A stretch of 64,000 bases of DNA from Vreelandella zhanjiangensis DSM 21076 (GCF_000377665.1 NZ_KB898655.1:715-64714); one strand, 5' to 3'. Positions 26,838 to 38,913 are shown, counted from the first letter of the stretch. Program-made: numbers and translations. The notes: generated from the sequence alone by a model not told the origin.

Positions 26838-28523
26838 ATGAAAGACACGATTATTTCCCTGCTCAACGGCGCCGTAGACGCGCTTAAGCTCCAAGGCGTG
26901 CTGCCTGATGATCTTCAGCCCACCATCAAAGTCGACCCGACCAAAGATAAGGCCCACGGCGACTACGCCACCAACCTGGCGCTGATGCTGGCCAAACCGG
27001 CAGGCAAAAATCCCCGAGAGCTGGCCGAGACACTGATTGCCGCGCTGCCCGAAAGCGACGCTATCCAAAAAACCGAGATCGCCGGGCCTGGATTCATCAA
27101 CTTTTTTGCCGCCGCCGACGCCGCCGCGCAGATTGTTGCTCAGGTGCTGGATAGTGGCGACGCATTTGGCCGCAGCATGGTTGGCCAGGCGGAAAAAGTG
27201 CAGGTCGAGTTTGTATCGGCCAACCCGACGGGCCCTTTGCACGTGGGCCATGGCCGCGGTGCCGCCATTGGCGACTGCCTGTGCCGCCTGCTGGAAGCCA
27301 CGGGCTATGACGTTACGCGCGAGTTTTATTACAACGATGCAGGCGCGCAGATTGCCAACCTGGCCCGCTCGGTACAGGCGCGCGCCAAAGGGCTGGGTCC
27401 TGATGATGAAAGCTGGCCGGAAGACGGCTATCGCGGCGAATACATTAGCGATGTCGCCAACGACTACCTGGCGGGTAAAACCGTCACCGCTGATGATCGC
27501 GAAGTCACCGCCAAGGCGGATGCTGATGACCTGGACGCTATTCAGGAATTTGCCGTTGCCTGGCTACGCCGTGAGCAGGATCTGGATCTCAAGGCCTTTG
27601 GCGTTGAGTTTGACGTCTACTTCCTGGAATCCTCGCTCTATCAGGATGGCAAGGTGAACGAAGCGGTTGAAAAGCTTGTCGCCAACGGCCACACCTACGA
27701 AGAAGATGGTGCCATGTGGCTGCGCACCACCGACTTTGGGGATGACAAAGACCGCGTGATGCGCAAGCGCGAAGGCGGCTATACCTACTTCCTGCCTGAC
27801 GTGGCCTACCACCTGGATAAATGGCAGCGCGGTTTCACTACCGTGATTAACGAACAGGGGGCCGATCACCACTCGACCGTTACCCGGGTGCGTGCCGGCC
27901 TGCAGGCGTTGGAAGTAGGCATTCCCAAGGGCTGGCCCGATTACGTGCTGCACCAGATGGTCATGGTGACGCGCTCAGGCGTTGAGGTAAAACTCTCCAA
28001 ACGGGCCGGCAGCTACGTCACGGTACGTGATTTGATCGACGAAGTCGGCCGCGATGCCACGCGCTTTTTTCTGGCCGCACGCCGCGCCGACTCGCAGCTA
28101 ACTTTTGACATTGACTTGGCGCGTTCGCAGTCCAACGATAACCCGGTGTACTACATCCAATACGCCCATGCCCGGGTATGCAGCATGCTGCGCAAAGCCG
28201 AAGCGGCAGATCAACCTTTTGATCACGCGCAGGCCATGGCCAACCTGGCCCTGCTGGATAGCGACCAGGAAAAGGCCGTGCTTAACCGCTTGGCCCGCTA
28301 CCCAGAGGTTGTTCAAACCGCCGCCAGAAACCGCGAACCGCAGCAAGTGGCTCAGTACCTGCTGGATCTAGCGGGCGATTTCCACACCTGCTACAACGCG
28401 GTTAAAGTCATGGTCGAGGACGATACGTTACGCAACGTTCGCCTGGCGCTGGGCCTGGCAACCCGTCAGGTGCTGCGCAATGGTCTGGATCTGATGGGCG
28501 TCAGCGCCCCAGAGGAGATGTAA
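26838..28523 (+). CDS. argS: Arginyl-tRNA synthetase
   Basis: 561 residues from ATG 26838 ([12 protein letters not shown]), the usual class I ArgS length; the frame is open further upstream but those residues overlap the repeat region and match nothing. The N-terminal additional domain is followed by the HIGH-like motif [18 protein letters not shown] near 130-147. The KMSKS position reads KLSKRAG near 382. The C-terminal anticodon-binding DALR domain begins near 440. Order priA-argS-SPOR-hslVU is the Pseudomonas one. Confidence 0.95.
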   Translation: MKDTIISLLNGAVDALKLQGVLPDDLQPTIKVDPTKDKAHGDYATNLALMLAKPAGKNPRELAETLIAALPESDAIQKTEIAGPGFINFFAAADAAAQIVAQVLDSGDAFGRSMVGQAEKVQVEFVSANPTGPLHVGHGRGAAIGDCLCRLLEATGYDVTREFYYNDAGAQIANLARSVQARAKGLGPDDESWPEDGYRGEYISDVANDYLAGKTVTADDREVTAKADADDLDAIQEFAVAWLRREQDLDLKAFGVEFDVYFLESSLYQDGKVNEAVEKLVANGHTYEEDGAMWLRTTDFGDDKDRVMRKREGGYTYFLPDVAYHLDKWQRGFTTVINEQGADHHSTVTRVRAGLQALEVGIPKGWPDYVLHQMVMVTRSGVEVKLSKRAGSYVTVRDLIDEVGRDATRFFLAARRADSQLTFDIDLARSQSNDNPVYYIQYAHARVCSMLRKAEAADQPFDHAQAMANLALLDSDQEKAVLNRLARYPEVVQTAARNREPQQVAQYLLDLAGDFHTCYNAVKVMVEDDTLRNVRLALGLATRQVLRNGLDLMGVSAPEEM

Positions 28524-28526
28524 ACC

Positions 28527-29270
28527 ATGGCCAGCCCGCGCAAAAAGCCCTCTCGCCGTGGCGCTACGTCACAGCGCAAGGCCGCCCGCACCTCAGGCAG
28601 TTCGGGCGGTGGTTTTCGTCTACCCGGCTGGCTGTGGGGCCTTGTCGGCATGGCGGCAGGCTTCTTTCTAGCTCAACACCAGCACGGCACGGCGCCCTGG
28701 CAGGACCAGCCCAGCGACCAGCCCCAGGCAACAGTGCTCTCCAAACCAGAAAGCCCAGAGCGGGCCGCTGCGCGCGAGACGGAAAATCAGCCGTCGATGC
28801 CGACGTTTGAGTTTTATACGCTGCTGCCGGAAACCGAGGTTATTGCCCCAGGCGTTACGCTGCCCTCCAACGTGACCCGGCCTGAAGTCGCCGAACAGCC
28901 CGCAGAAAGCACCACGAGCGACACGTCAGCCGCGGGCGACGATCCTATAGCTCAGGTCATTGCCGCCAATACGCGGCCGGAGGAGCAGGCAAGTACCGTA
29001 CAGCAGCAGCCTGCGCCGACCAATACCAGTGCGGCGAAACGCTACGTGCTGCAAGCCGCCTCGTTTCGTGATTTAAGCGATGCCGAGCAGCTGCGTGGCC
29101 GGTTGCGTAACCTGAGTCTGCTTGCCCAAATCAGCGAAGTGCAGGCTGATGGCAATACGTGGCACCGCGTACAAGTAGGGCCGTATGATGACACGCGCGA
29201 ATTGAACCGCGCCCAGGATTTAATGACCACCCAAGGCATTGAGCCTCTGCTGATTCAGCTGCAAAACTAA
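28527..29270 (+). CDS. SPOR-domain cell-division protein (FtsN-like)
   Basis: 247 residues starting three bases after argS. A basic cytoplasmic N-terminus (PRKKPSRRG) precedes one membrane segment at about 35-49 (WLWGLVGMAAGFFLAQ). A long Pro/Glu/Ala-rich periplasmic linker follows, then a SPOR domain at about 168-245 (YVLQAASFRDLSDAEQLRGR; WHRVQVGPYDD). SPOR domains bind denuded septal glycan. This is the FtsN position in the conserved neighbourhood, but FtsN sequence is poorly conserved outside SPOR, so no symbol is given. Confidence 0.88.
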   Translation: MASPRKKPSRRGATSQRKAARTSGSSGGGFRLPGWLWGLVGMAAGFFLAQHQHGTAPWQDQPSDQPQATVLSKPESPERAAARETENQPSMPTFEFYTLLPETEVIAPGVTLPSNVTRPEVAEQPAESTTSDTSAAGDDPIAQVIAANTRPEEQASTVQQQPAPTNTSAAKRYVLQAASFRDLSDAEQLRGRLRNLSLLAQISEVQADGNTWHRVQVGPYDDTRELNRAQDLMTTQGIEPLLIQLQN

Positions 29271-29292
29271 CGAAACCCATAGGTGTTATTCC

Positions 29293-29327
29293 GCGGGCGG
29301 TTGATTTTTTATCAGCCGCCCGCATTT
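29293..29327 (+). terminator. Terminator after the SPOR gene
   Basis: GCGGGCGGTTGAT (29293-29305) pairs with ATCAGCCGCCCGC (29311-29323), with one G-U pair and a five-T loop, followed by ATTTTATT. It separates the argS unit from hslVU. Confidence 0.75.
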
Positions 29328-29419
29328 TATTGTTCATCGTCTTTGTTAGCGGTCGCTCTATCATCAGTTAAGCGGCCGGTCAGTTATCGGGAGCTCGTCT
29401 CCCCCAAGGAGTTATCTCC

Positions 29420-29953
29420 ATGACCACTATCGTATCCGTACGTCGCGGTAATCAGGTTGCCCTAGCAGGCGACGGCCAGGTATCGCTTGGCAATACCGTG
29501 ATGAAAGGCAACGCCAGCAAGGTGCGTCGCCTCTATCGTGGCAAGGTGCTCGCTGGTTTTGCAGGCGGCACGGCCGATGCGTTCACACTGTTTGAGCGTT
29601 TTGAAGCCCAGCTTGAGAAGTATCAGGGTCATTTGACCAAGGCAGCCGTCGAGCTGGCAAAAGACTGGCGTACCGACCGCGCACTGCGTCGGCTGGAAGC
29701 CCTGCTTGCCGTTGCCGACCATAGCGCCTCGCTGATTATCACCGGTAATGGCGATGTCGTTGAGCCTGAGCGTGGCATTATTGCGATTGGTTCGGGCGGT
29801 AACTTTGCCCAGGCAAGTGCCCGTGCACTTCTCGAAAACACCGAGCTTTCAGCGCGGGAAATCACCGAGAAATCGCTGCAAATTGCTGGTGACATCTGTG
29901 TATTCACCAACCATCACGTGACGCTCGAAGAGCTAAATATCAACGAACGTTGA
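29420..29953 (+). CDS. hslV: ATP-dependent protease peptidase subunit HslV
   Basis: 177 residues, proteasome-like beta fold. Catalytic Thr follows the initiator Met ([20 protein letters not shown]); [15 protein letters not shown] is the next conserved block. Forms a double hexamer capped by HslU. AAGGAG lies nine bases before the ATG. I looked for a sigma-32 promoter in the gap upstream and found no convincing one. Ten bases separate it from hslU. Confidence 0.96.
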   Translation: MTTIVSVRRGNQVALAGDGQVSLGNTVMKGNASKVRRLYRGKVLAGFAGGTADAFTLFERFEAQLEKYQGHLTKAAVELAKDWRTDRALRRLEALLAVADHSASLIITGNGDVVEPERGIIAIGSGGNFAQASARALLENTELSAREITEKSLQIAGDICVFTNHHVTLEELNINER

Positions 29954-29963
29954 GGCTGCCTTA

Positions 29964-31286
29964 ATGACTCAGATGACACCCCGCGAAATCGTCCACGCGC
30001 TTGATCAATACATTATCGGCCAGCAGGACGCTAAGCGTGCCGTGGCCATTGCGCTGCGCAACCGCTGGCGCCGCATGCAGCTTGACGACGACTTGCGCCC
30101 CGAAGTTACCCCGAAAAACATTTTGATGATCGGCCCTACAGGCGTGGGTAAAACTGAAATTGCCCGCCGCCTGGCCAAGCTTGCCCGCGCACCGTTTATT
30201 AAAGTCGAAGCCACCAAGTTCACCGAAGTGGGCTATGTTGGCCGCGATGTGGAATCGATCATTCGTGATCTGATGGAAGCGGCCATTAAAATGGTTCGTG
30301 AACACGCTAAAGAAGAAGTTGGCCACCGCGCGGAAGACGCCGCCGAAGACCGCGTACTGGATGCGCTGCTGCCGCCACCGCGTGGCCAGGAAGACAAGCC
30401 CCGCGAAGATAGCAGCACGCGCCAGTCGTTCCGTAAAAAGCTGCGCGAAGGCCAGCTGAACGACAAAGAGATCGATATCGAAGTGTCGTCTCAGGGCCAG
30501 GGCGTCGACATCATGACCCCGCCGGGCATGGAAGAGATGACCAACCAGCTGCAGAGCCTGTTCTCCAGCATGGGCCAGCAAAAGCGCGAACAGCGTCGGG
30601 TAACGGTCAAAGAAGCCCTGGTACTGCTGCGCGATGAAGAGGCGGGCAAGCTGGTCAATGAAGATGAGATCAAGGCGCGCGCCGTTGAATCCGTCGAACA
30701 GCACGGCATCGTGTTCCTGGATGAGATCGACAAGGTTGCCAAGGGCAGCGGGCAGTCAAGCGGTGGCGAAGTCTCCCGTGAAGGCGTGCAGCGCGACCTG
30801 CTGCCACTGATCGAAGGCTCCACCGTGTCGACCAAGTACGGCATGGTGAAAACCGATCATATTCTGTTTATTGCCTCGGGCGCCTTCCACCTGTCGCGCC
30901 CCTCCGATTTGATCCCGGAGCTTCAGGGCCGCCTGCCGATCCGCGTTGAACTTGACGCGCTGACGCCTGGCGACTTCAAGCGCATCCTTACCGAGCCTTC
31001 TGCATCGCTCACCCGTCAGTACCAGGCACTGCTCGCGACTGAAGGGCTGGACGTTGAGTTCACCGCCGACGGTATTGCGCGTATTGCTGAGATTTCCTGG
31101 CAGGTTAACGAAGGCACCGAAAATATCGGCGCACGCCGCCTGCATACCGTGATGGAGCGCCTGCTTGAAGAAGCATCGTTCAAAGGTGGCGATATGGATA
31201 GCCCGCTGGTGATTGATGCCGACTACGTTAATGCCCAGTTAGGCGAACTCGCCGTTGACGAAGATCTGTCGCGCTATATTCTGTAA
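29964..31286 (+). CDS. hslU: HslU ATPase (ClpY)
   Basis: 440 residues, AAA+ unfoldase that feeds HslV. N-terminal [20 protein letters not shown]; Walker [10 protein letters not shown] at 57-65; the inserted I-domain at about 110-245 is rich in charged residues; Walker B is [11 protein letters not shown] near 250; the C-terminus ends LSRYIL, the tail that docks into HslV. Co-transcribed with hslV. Confidence 0.97.
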   Translation: MTQMTPREIVHALDQYIIGQQDAKRAVAIALRNRWRRMQLDDDLRPEVTPKNILMIGPTGVGKTEIARRLAKLARAPFIKVEATKFTEVGYVGRDVESIIRDLMEAAIKMVREHAKEEVGHRAEDAAEDRVLDALLPPPRGQEDKPREDSSTRQSFRKKLREGQLNDKEIDIEVSSQGQGVDIMTPPGMEEMTNQLQSLFSSMGQQKREQRRVTVKEALVLLRDEEAGKLVNEDEIKARAVESVEQHGIVFLDEIDKVAKGSGQSSGGEVSREGVQRDLLPLIEGSTVSTKYGMVKTDHILFIASGAFHLSRPSDLIPELQGRLPIRVELDALTPGDFKRILTEPSASLTRQYQALLATEGLDVEFTADGIARIAEISWQVNEGTENIGARRLHTVMERLLEEASFKGGDMDSPLVIDADYVNAQLGELAVDEDLSRYIL

Positions 31287-31405
31287 AATTAGTTTTTTTC
31301 AATTATAGAGAATCTAAGTGCAGCTGAGGCCGCCACTTTGTTTTACGCTAAATACGGCGCTAATCCAGGGTAGGCGGCTTTATTAATACGTGAAGAGGTC
31401 AACCG

Positions 31406-31789
31406 ATGAGCGCTCCTGTCCCCAGCAAGGTTCACTACCATAAAAGCGCACGAGAGCTTGAACTTGGCTACGCCAGCGGTGAGAACTACCGGCTGCCGGT
31501 AGAGCTTTTAAGGGTCTATTCACCCTCGGCTGAAGTGCGCGGCCACGGCGGCGATACAGCGGTACTCCAGGTAGGCAAAAAGCACGTCGGGCTACAGAAT
31601 ATTACCCAGGCGGGCAACTATGCGCTAAAGCTATCTTTCGATGATGGCCACGACACTGGCCTGTTCAGTTGGGACTATCTGCTTGAGCTTGCTACTCACC
31701 AGCAGGCGTACTGGGATAACTATGTACAGCGTCTGGAAGAAGCCGGTGCGTCACGCGAGCCTGCGGGTATTCATTTCAAGCAACTATAA
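31406..31789 (+). CDS. DUF971 (gamma-butyrobetaine hydroxylase N-domain-like) protein
   Basis: 127 residues, a single DUF971 domain (KSARELELGYASGENYRLPV; GNYALKLSFDDGHDTGLFSW; LLELATHQQAYWDNY). This domain is found at the N-terminus of gamma-butyrobetaine dioxygenase, and stand-alone forms have been linked to iron-sulfur or metal handling. It regularly follows hslVU in this group. In Pseudomonas the polyhydroxyalkanoate genes come next; here ubiE follows directly. Confidence 0.88.
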   Translation: MSAPVPSKVHYHKSARELELGYASGENYRLPVELLRVYSPSAEVRGHGGDTAVLQVGKKHVGLQNITQAGNYALKLSFDDGHDTGLFSWDYLLELATHQQAYWDNYVQRLEEAGASREPAGIHFKQL

Positions 31790-31911
31790 CGCGTGGCGCC
31801 CGGTCAGGCGCAGACAAATTGGGGTAGACAAGGCTACAATATCGTCATCCTTTTAACACGGCGACCAGCTTGGTCGATTGTTACCGCCTCGAACTCGGGA
31901 GCTACAGCCCC

Positions 31912-32667
31912 ATGAGCCCCACGGAAAAGCGCACCACCGATTTTGGTTATCAAGAAGTCCCCGTCGACGAGAAAGCATCGCGTGTGGCAGATGTCTTCCA
32001 CTCTGTCGCCGCCCGTTACGATGTGATGAACGATTTAATGTCGATGGGCATTCACCGCGTCTGGAAACGCTTCACCATTGAGCGCGCAGGCGTGCGCCCG
32101 GGTCATCACGTACTGGATATTGCTGGCGGTACCGGCGATTTAACCCTCAAGTTCTCCCGCATTGTGGGCCCGCGCGGCAAAGTGGTGCTTGCGGATATCA
32201 ATGCCTCCATGTTGAAGGTTGGTCGCGACAAGCTGATGGATAACGGCGTGGGCGGCAATGTCGAGTATGTTCAGGCAAATGCCGAGTGCCTGCCGTTCCC
32301 TGACAACAGTTTTGACTGCATTACCATCGCGTTTGGTTTGCGTAACGTCACGGATAAAGACGCGGCGCTGCGCTCCATGGCTCGGGTACTAAAACCGGGC
32401 GGACGCCTGCTGGTGCTGGAGTTCTCCAAGCCCAACAACCCGCTGCTCTCCAAAGCCTATGATGAATACTCCTTCCGCCTGCTGCCCAAAATGGGTGAGC
32501 TTGTCGCAGGTGACGGTGAAAGCTACCGTTATCTGGCCGAGTCGATTCGTATGCACCCGGGCCAGGAAACCTTGAAAGCCATGATGGAAGCAGCTGGCCT
32601 TGAGCGGGTGGAATACACCAACCTGACGGGTGGGATTGTCGCGTTGCACCGCGGCATCAAGCTATGA
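31912..32667 (+). CDS. ubiE: Ubiquinone/menaquinone C-methyltransferase UbiE
   Basis: 251 residues from ATG 31912, the same length as E. coli UbiE; CGGGAGC stands about ten bases before it. It methylates the quinone ring at C2 with S-adenosylmethionine. Motifs: [10 protein letters not shown] at the N-terminus, [20 protein letters not shown] motif [16 protein letters not shown] near 70, and [20 protein letters not shown]. First gene of the ubiE-ubiJ-ubiB unit. Confidence 0.95.
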   Translation: MSPTEKRTTDFGYQEVPVDEKASRVADVFHSVAARYDVMNDLMSMGIHRVWKRFTIERAGVRPGHHVLDIAGGTGDLTLKFSRIVGPRGKVVLADINASMLKVGRDKLMDNGVGGNVEYVQANAECLPFPDNSFDCITIAFGLRNVTDKDAALRSMARVLKPGGRLLVLEFSKPNNPLLSKAYDEYSFRLLPKMGELVAGDGESYRYLAESIRMHPGQETLKAMMEAAGLERVEYTNLTGGIVALHRGIKL

Positions 32668-32707
32668 CATTACCCAACGCAATGGTGTCACCGATTATGA
32701 GGTCCGC

Positions 32708-33367
32708 ATGCTGGTAACCCCGACCTTGGTGCTGGCCGGATGTGAACGCACGCTGAACGCCCTGCTCGCCCGCGACCCGGCGGCGCCTTCCCGCTTGGCG
32801 GCGCTAGCGGGCAGCCGTCTGTTAGTGCGCCTGGAAAAACCCCATCTTCAACTGGTGCTGCATTACCACTCAGCAGGTATCGACCTGCTGCGTGGCGACG
32901 ATGTCGAGGAAACCGAGGTGGATGCCGTTGTAGAGCTGACCCCGGAAACATTCTCGGAATGGATCAGCGGCGCGTCTATCGAACGGCTTATGTTTGACGG
33001 CAAACTTGCCGTGCGTGGCCGCATTCATCTGCTGGAAGCCACCCGCGAGCTGCTGTTTGACCTGGATATTGATTGGGAAGGCGAGCTTGCCCGCTGGCTG
33101 GGCGACATGCCTGCCCACTCTCTGGCAGAGGGTGTACGCCGCCTGTCGCGCTGGGGCCTGCGCGCTAAGGATGAGCTGCTTCAGGATGTGTCGGAGTACG
33201 TGTTTGAAGAGGCCCGCCTGCTACCCGGACGCCAACAGCGCGACCTGTTACGCGACCATCTTACTGAGCTTGAAGTGGCCACTGATCGTCTCGAAGCCCG
33301 CTTTAATCGGCTACACCGGCGCCTTACGCTTGACGCATCGCACGCCTCGCAGGAGCCGCGCTTATGA
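32708..33367 (+). CDS. ubiJ: Ubiquinone biosynthesis accessory factor UbiJ
   Basis: 219 residues from ATG 32708 with GAGGT at six bases; an upstream in-frame start would lie inside ubiE. It has an SCP2 lipid-binding domain at about 10-110 and a C-terminal coiled-coil ([21 protein letters not shown]). In E. coli UbiJ and UbiK organise the soluble ubiquinone assembly complex. It overlaps ubiB by four bases. Confidence 0.88.
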   Translation: MLVTPTLVLAGCERTLNALLARDPAAPSRLAALAGSRLLVRLEKPHLQLVLHYHSAGIDLLRGDDVEETEVDAVVELTPETFSEWISGASIERLMFDGKLAVRGRIHLLEATRELLFDLDIDWEGELARWLGDMPAHSLAEGVRRLSRWGLRAKDELLQDVSEYVFEEARLLPGRQQRDLLRDHLTELEVATDRLEARFNRLHRRLTLDASHASQEPRL

Positions 33368-34986
33368 GTCTGCGCCTGTTCAAAATTCTCAGGGTCGTTG
33401 CGCGCCAGCGCCTCGACACAATGATTCCCATGGAACGGCTGCCGCTTTGGCTACGCACGCTAATGTGGTTCTCTCCGCTGCGGCTGTTCCCGGTTGGCAA
33501 ACGTACGCGCGGTGAGCGTTTGCGTTTAGCGCTGGAAGCACTGGGGCCCATTTTTATTAAATTTGGCCAGATGCTCTCCACGCGCCGCGATCTGCTGCCC
33601 GAGGACATTGCTGACGAACTCCGGCGTCTGCAGGACCAGGTCCCTCCCTTCCCAGGCGAACTTGCCGCCGCCCGGGTTGAAAAAGAACTAGAGATGTCGC
33701 TGATAGAGGCCTTTGCCGAGTTCGAGCAGGCCCCTCTCGCTTCGGCATCGATTGCGCAGGTGCACGCTGCCAAGCTGCATAGCGGCGAAGAGGTCGTGGT
33801 GAAGATCATTCGCCCCGGTATCGATCGCATCATGCGCCAGGATATGGCGCTGATGTATCAAGTTGCCAAGCTCTTTGCCAAGGTGCCTGAAGCACGTCGG
33901 CTACGCCCGGTCGAAGTTATCCGCGACTATGAAGCGACGCTGTTCGACGAGCTGGACCTTTATAAGGAAGCAGCCAATACCTCGCAGCTCAAGCGTAACT
34001 TTAAAGATTCACCGCTTTTGTTTGTGCCGACTATCTATTGGCCCTTCACGCGCCGTCATGTGATGGTGCAAGAGCGCATCCGCGGCGTTCCCGTCGCTGA
34101 CCTGGATACCCTGATCAAACGGGGCGTGAATCTGAAAAAGCTTGCCGAACGCGGTGTTGAGCTCTTTTTCACCCAGGTGTTTCGCGACAACTTCTTTCAT
34201 GCCGATATGCACCCGGGTAATATTTTTGTAAATTGCGATAATCCCGAAGATCCGCAGTATATTGCGATCGATTGCGGCATCGTGGGCAGCCTAACTCGCG
34301 AAGATCAGGATTATCTGGCGCGCAACCTGCTGGCGTTTTTCCACCAAGACTATTATGAAGTGGCGGCGCTGCATATCGAGTCTGGCTGGGTAGGTGAAAA
34401 CACCCGGGCGAATGAGTTTGCCGCGGCTATCCGTACCGTTTGCGAGCCGATTCTTGAAAAGCCATTAAAAGATATCTCGTTTGGTCAAGTGCTGTTGGGG
34501 CTTTTCCAGACCGCACGACGCTTTAATATGGAAGTCCAGCCACAGCTTGTCCTGCTGCAAAAGACACTGCTCAATATTGAAGGCCTTGGCCGCCAGCTCT
34601 ACCCTGAGCTTGATCTGTGGAGTACCGCCAAGCCGTATCTTGAACAGTGGATGAAAGAGCGCGCCGGGATCAGCGGGCTTTGGGAGTCGCTCAAGCGCCA
34701 GGCACCAGAGCTTTCTCACCAGTTGCCTGAACTGCCCGTGCTGGCACATCAGGCGCTTACGCGAATGGAAATCGAGCACCGTCAGCGCCATCAGCAAGTT
34801 GACGCGATTCATCATATGCAGAGCCACATGGCGCGCCAGGGAAAACGCCATCACCGCTTGCGTATCGGACTTTTACTGGTAGCCGTTGCGCTGGCCTGGC
34901 AGCCGCTTAGTGGCTGGGCAGCCACCCAGGATTGGCCGATACTTGGTGCGGCCGCGCTTGGCTTGCTACTACTATTATGGCAATAG
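33364..34986 (+). CDS. ubiB: UbiB protein kinase-like ATPase
   Basis: 540 residues. The ABC1/ADCK/UbiB family signature is present: [14 protein letters not shown] near 62-75, the Ala-rich nucleotide loop [10 protein letters not shown] near 129, and the metal-binding segment [12 protein letters not shown] near 280. Two C-terminal hydrophobic helices at about 497-539 anchor it in the membrane, as in E. coli UbiB. It is thought to extract or present ubiquinone precursors using ATP hydrolysis. Confidence 0.95.
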   Translation: MSLRLFKILRVVARQRLDTMIPMERLPLWLRTLMWFSPLRLFPVGKRTRGERLRLALEALGPIFIKFGQMLSTRRDLLPEDIADELRRLQDQVPPFPGELAAARVEKELEMSLIEAFAEFEQAPLASASIAQVHAAKLHSGEEVVVKIIRPGIDRIMRQDMALMYQVAKLFAKVPEARRLRPVEVIRDYEATLFDELDLYKEAANTSQLKRNFKDSPLLFVPTIYWPFTRRHVMVQERIRGVPVADLDTLIKRGVNLKKLAERGVELFFTQVFRDNFFHADMHPGNIFVNCDNPEDPQYIAIDCGIVGSLTREDQDYLARNLLAFFHQDYYEVAALHIESGWVGENTRANEFAAAIRTVCEPILEKPLKDISFGQVLLGLFQTARRFNMEVQPQLVLLQKTLLNIEGLGRQLYPELDLWSTAKPYLEQWMKERAGISGLWESLKRQAPELSHQLPELPVLAHQALTRMEIEHRQRHQQVDAIHHMQSHMARQGKRHHRLRIGLLLVAVALAWQPLSGWAATQDWPILGAAALGLLLLLWQ

Positions 34987-35065
34987 CCCGTTATGCCATT
35001 AGCAAGGTTAAGGACGGCCAGGCATCCAGCCAGTAATGACGCTGCTCACTGTTTTAAGGAGACTC

Positions 35066-35428
35066 ATGAACATCCCCTCAACGCCTAATCACGCCCCCGT
35101 GCTCGATGCCCTTGCCGAGGTGTTGAAGCAACGGCGCAGCGCTTCACCCGAGAATTCTTACGTTGCGTCCTTGCATCACAAGGGTTTGAACAAGATACTC
35201 GAAAAAGTGGGTGAAGAAGCTACCGAAACGCTGCTGGCAGCGAAAGACGCCGAGCACGGCGGTGAAGCGCAGCGTCAGGCGCTAATCGCCGAAACCGCGG
35301 ATCTTTGGTTTCATAGCCTGGTCATGCTGTCTCACCTGGAGCTTGACCATCAGGATGTTTTAAACGAGTTGGCAAGGCGCTTTGACATTTCCGGTCACGA
35401 CGAAAAAGCCGCCCGCACACCATCATAA
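35066..35428 (+). CDS. hisE: Phosphoribosyl-ATP pyrophosphatase HisE
   Basis: 120 residues from ATG 35066 with AAGGAG six bases upstream. All-alpha MazG-like fold; [25 protein letters not shown] near 40-65 holds the metal-binding acidic residues, and [16 protein letters not shown] completes the site. It performs the second step of histidine synthesis. In Pseudomonas hisI lies just before hisE; here hisI is absent from this position. Confidence 0.93.
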   Translation: MNIPSTPNHAPVLDALAEVLKQRRSASPENSYVASLHHKGLNKILEKVGEEATETLLAAKDAEHGGEAQRQALIAETADLWFHSLVMLSHLELDHQDVLNELARRFDISGHDEKAARTPS

Positions 35429-35461
35429 ACAACACGCATTTGAATCAGTGAGGATACGCAT

Positions 35462-35728
35462 ATGTTAGGTGGCATCAGTATTTGGCAGCTGCTTATAGTT
35501 TTAGGCATCATCATCTTAATCTTCGGCACCAAGAAATTGCGTAACGTGGGTACCGACCTGGGCGGCGCCATCAAAGGCTTTAAAAAAGCGGTGCACGAAG
35601 AAGATAAAGACGACGAGAAGAAAGATGCCGAGCCTTCGCACGCCAAGGTGGCTCACGAAGAGCCGGGCAATACCTATGACGTTAAGGCCGAAGAAGAACG
35701 CGCGGCACGTAACGAAGAGCGCAAATAA
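35462..35728 (+). CDS. tatA: Twin-arginine translocase subunit TatA
   Basis: 88 residues. One N-terminal membrane helix ([17 protein letters not shown]) is followed by the [20 protein letters not shown] amphipathic helix, then a charged tail. TatA oligomerises to form the passage for folded proteins. First of tatABC; GAGGA lies near the start. Confidence 0.95.
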   Translation: MLGGISIWQLLIVLGIIILIFGTKKLRNVGTDLGGAIKGFKKAVHEEDKDDEKKDAEPSHAKVAHEEPGNTYDVKAEEERAARNEERK

Positions 35729-35731
35729 ACC

Positions 35732-36187
35732 ATGCTGGATATCGGTTTTCTTGAACTGATGCTTGTCGGCGTCGTTGCCCTGTTAGTGCTTGGCCCTGAG
35801 CGCCTCCCTCGGGCGGCGCGCACGACCGGCCTGTGGATCGGCAAAATTAAGCGCACGGTATCCGGTATGCAGCGCGAAATCAGCGCGCAGCTTGAAGCGG
35901 AAGAGCTTCGCCAAACGCTTAATGAACAGCAAAAGACTATTAACGATAGTTTGAAGAAAGCCAAAAAAGACGTCGAGAGTATTGTCGATAAGCCCTCTTC
36001 TGACGCCTCAAAGCCTGTGACGCCATCCCAGCGTGAAACCGAGCGGCGCGTCGCACAAGCAAGCTCTCATTTGGATGACGCTCTGCAGGAAGTCAATGAA
36101 ACAGCGCCGGACGCCTCTGCGTCAGATGCTTCTTCAGAGCCCTCAAAGGCGAAGGCGACCACTCAAAAGGACAGCAATCACCCATGA
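35732..36187 (+). CDS. tatB: Twin-arginine translocase subunit TatB
   Basis: 151 residues. N-terminal membrane helix MLDIGFLELMLVGVVALLVL with the TatB-type glutamate at position 8, then GPERLPRAARTTGLWIG and a long charged helix (QLEAEELRQTLNEQQ). The C-terminal half is low-complexity Ser/Ala/Asp/Lys. With TatC it forms the receptor for twin-arginine signal peptides. Overlaps tatC by four bases. Confidence 0.95.
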   Translation: MLDIGFLELMLVGVVALLVLGPERLPRAARTTGLWIGKIKRTVSGMQREISAQLEAEELRQTLNEQQKTINDSLKKAKKDVESIVDKPSSDASKPVTPSQRETERRVAQASSHLDDALQEVNETAPDASASDASSEPSKAKATTQKDSNHP

Positions 36188-36969
36188 GTACCCCTGGCGA
36201 CGCTCGGGAGCCCCAAAACGATCAGCACCAAGCCCCTTTGATTGAGCATTTAATCGAGCTTCGCATGCGTCTGGTGCGCGCGGTGGTGGTTATTCTGGTG
36301 GTCTTTTTAGGCCTCTACGCTTTTGCTAACGATATTTATAGCTTTGTGGCCGAGCCGCTAATGGCGTTACTGCCGCCGGGCTCACAGATGATTGCGACCG
36401 AAGTGGCTTCTCCATTCCTGGCGCCCTTCAAGCTGACCCTGGTGGTCGCGGTCTTTATCGCCATTCCGTTTGTGCTTCACCAGGCTTGGGCATTTATCGC
36501 CCCTGGGCTTTATGATAATGAAAAGGCCCTGGCCATACCGATTCTGGTGTCCAGTATCGGGCTTTTTTATGCGGGCGCGGCATTTGCCTACTACGTGGTG
36601 TTTCCACTGCTGTTTGCGTTTTTTACCCAGACAGGGCCAGAAAATGTCACGGTAATGACCGATATTAATCAGTACCTTAACTTTGTACTGAAACTCTTTT
36701 TTGCCTTTGGCGTGGCGTTTGAAATTCCCATTGCGACGTTTTTGTTAATTTTATCCGGCGCGGCAAGCGTGCAAAGCCTTTCTCAAAAACGGCCGTATAT
36801 CTTTCTAGGCTGTTTTGTTATTGGCATGCTGCTGACCCCACCGGATGTGGTATCGCAAAGTCTGCTCGCCCTGCCTATGTATCTGCTTTATGAAGTTGGC
36901 CTACTGTTTGGTCGCCTGGTGCGCAAACGGCGCGACGAGCAACAGGCGGCAGAAGAGCAAGAGCCATAA
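36184..36969 (+). CDS. tatC: Twin-arginine translocase subunit TatC
   Basis: 261 residues with six membrane helices. LIEHLIELRMRLVRAV near 19-34 is the conserved signal-peptide-binding N-terminus; FVLHQAWAFIAPGLYDNEK near 95 and FGVAFEIPIATFLL near 178 are further TatC signatures. The strong terminator at 37005 closes the tat unit. Confidence 0.96.
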   Translation: MSTPGDAREPQNDQHQAPLIEHLIELRMRLVRAVVVILVVFLGLYAFANDIYSFVAEPLMALLPPGSQMIATEVASPFLAPFKLTLVVAVFIAIPFVLHQAWAFIAPGLYDNEKALAIPILVSSIGLFYAGAAFAYYVVFPLLFAFFTQTGPENVTVMTDINQYLNFVLKLFFAFGVAFEIPIATFLLILSGAASVQSLSQKRPYIFLGCFVIGMLLTPPDVVSQSLLALPMYLLYEVGLLFGRLVRKRRDEQQAAEEQEP

Positions 36970-37004
36970 ATTTTACGTTTCAGAGACGAGCAAATGACCA
37001 TGTA

Positions 37005-37039
37005 AAAAGCCTCTGCCATCGATGATGGCAGAGGCTTTT
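37005..37039. terminator. Bidirectional terminator between tatC and elbB
   Basis: AAAAGCCTCTGCCATC (37005-37020) and GATGGCAGAGGCTTTT (37024-37039) pair perfectly over 16 bp around a 3-base loop, with A and T tracts on the two sides. It fits between the two convergent stops. Confidence 0.92.
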
Positions 37040-37063
37040 GCTTAGATATCTACAACAGCTGCG

Positions 37064-37723
37064 TTAATCCATCATTTCATCAATACGATCCACCAGCTTA
37101 AAAATACCCGTTGCTGCTTCGCTGATGCGGGTAGCGAGCATATAGGCAGGTGTAGTAACCACGCGGTGTTCAAGGTCCACGACGATATCGTCCACTGCGC
37201 AGCTGCGGTGCAGGCCGCCCATGGCGCTGATCGCCCCCGATACGCTCGGGTCATGGCCCACGGTTACCGCGATACCGTCGCCCAACAGCCGTGGCACCAG
37301 CGCGGGAGCAATACACATCAGGCCAATCGGCTTGGCGTCTTCCCGAAAACCTGCCAGCGCCTCTTTAAAGGCTTCCAGCACCTGCATGTTGTCGCCTTCA
37401 CTGGCAAAGTCAGATAAATTTTTTGCGACACCAAAACCACCCGGCACGATGACCGCGCCAAACTCATCGGCTTTTAATTCGGTAAGCGGCTGAATATCAC
37501 CACGCGTCAGGCGCGCAGACTCCTGAAGTACGTTGCGCACCTCACCTTCCACTTCTTCCCGGGTAAGATGGTTCACCACATGATGCTGCTCTATATCGGG
37601 CGCAAAACAGCGATAACCAATACCCAATTGATCCAAGCGCAGCAGCGTCAAGGTGGTTTCATAAATTTCAGAACCATCAAAAACACCGCAGCCCGCCAAT
37701 ACCACCGCTACCTGTTTGGTCAT
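37064..37723 (-). CDS. elbB: Glyoxalase ElbB (DJ-1/PfpI family)
   Basis: 219 residues from ATG 37723 with AAGGAG eight bases upstream; a longer frame to 37804 adds unrelated residues. CGVFDGSEIYETTLTLLRLD near 12-31, VIVPGGFGVAKNLSDFA near 83 and the nucleophile-elbow cysteine in GLMCIAPALVP near 132 identify the isoprenoid biosynthesis protein with amidotransferase-like fold. E. coli ElbB has weak glyoxalase III activity; its link to isoprenoids is historical. Divergent from hemB. Confidence 0.9.
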   Translation of the reverse strand: MTKQVAVVLAGCGVFDGSEIYETTLTLLRLDQLGIGYRCFAPDIEQHHVVNHLTREEVEGEVRNVLQESARLTRGDIQPLTELKADEFGAVIVPGGFGVAKNLSDFASEGDNMQVLEAFKEALAGFREDAKPIGLMCIAPALVPRLLGDGIAVTVGHDPSVSGAISAMGGLHRSCAVDDIVVDLEHRVVTTPAYMLATRISEAATGIFKLVDRIDEMMD

Positions 37724-37821
37724 GCCTATCTCCTTATCGCAGACTTGCCTATCGCCAACCGGCAAGCAATCGCTAACTTTAGTCAGTCTTAACCAGAGCC
37801 ACAAGGCGGCTTTCGCCGTAA

Positions 37822-38901
<1,080 letters not shown>

Positions 38902-38913
38902 AGTTCCATGCTT

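Noticed and set aside
29961..30704. 247-codon minus-strand frame
   Set aside because: Antisense shadow of hslU; Phe/His/Ala-rich and without domain similarity.
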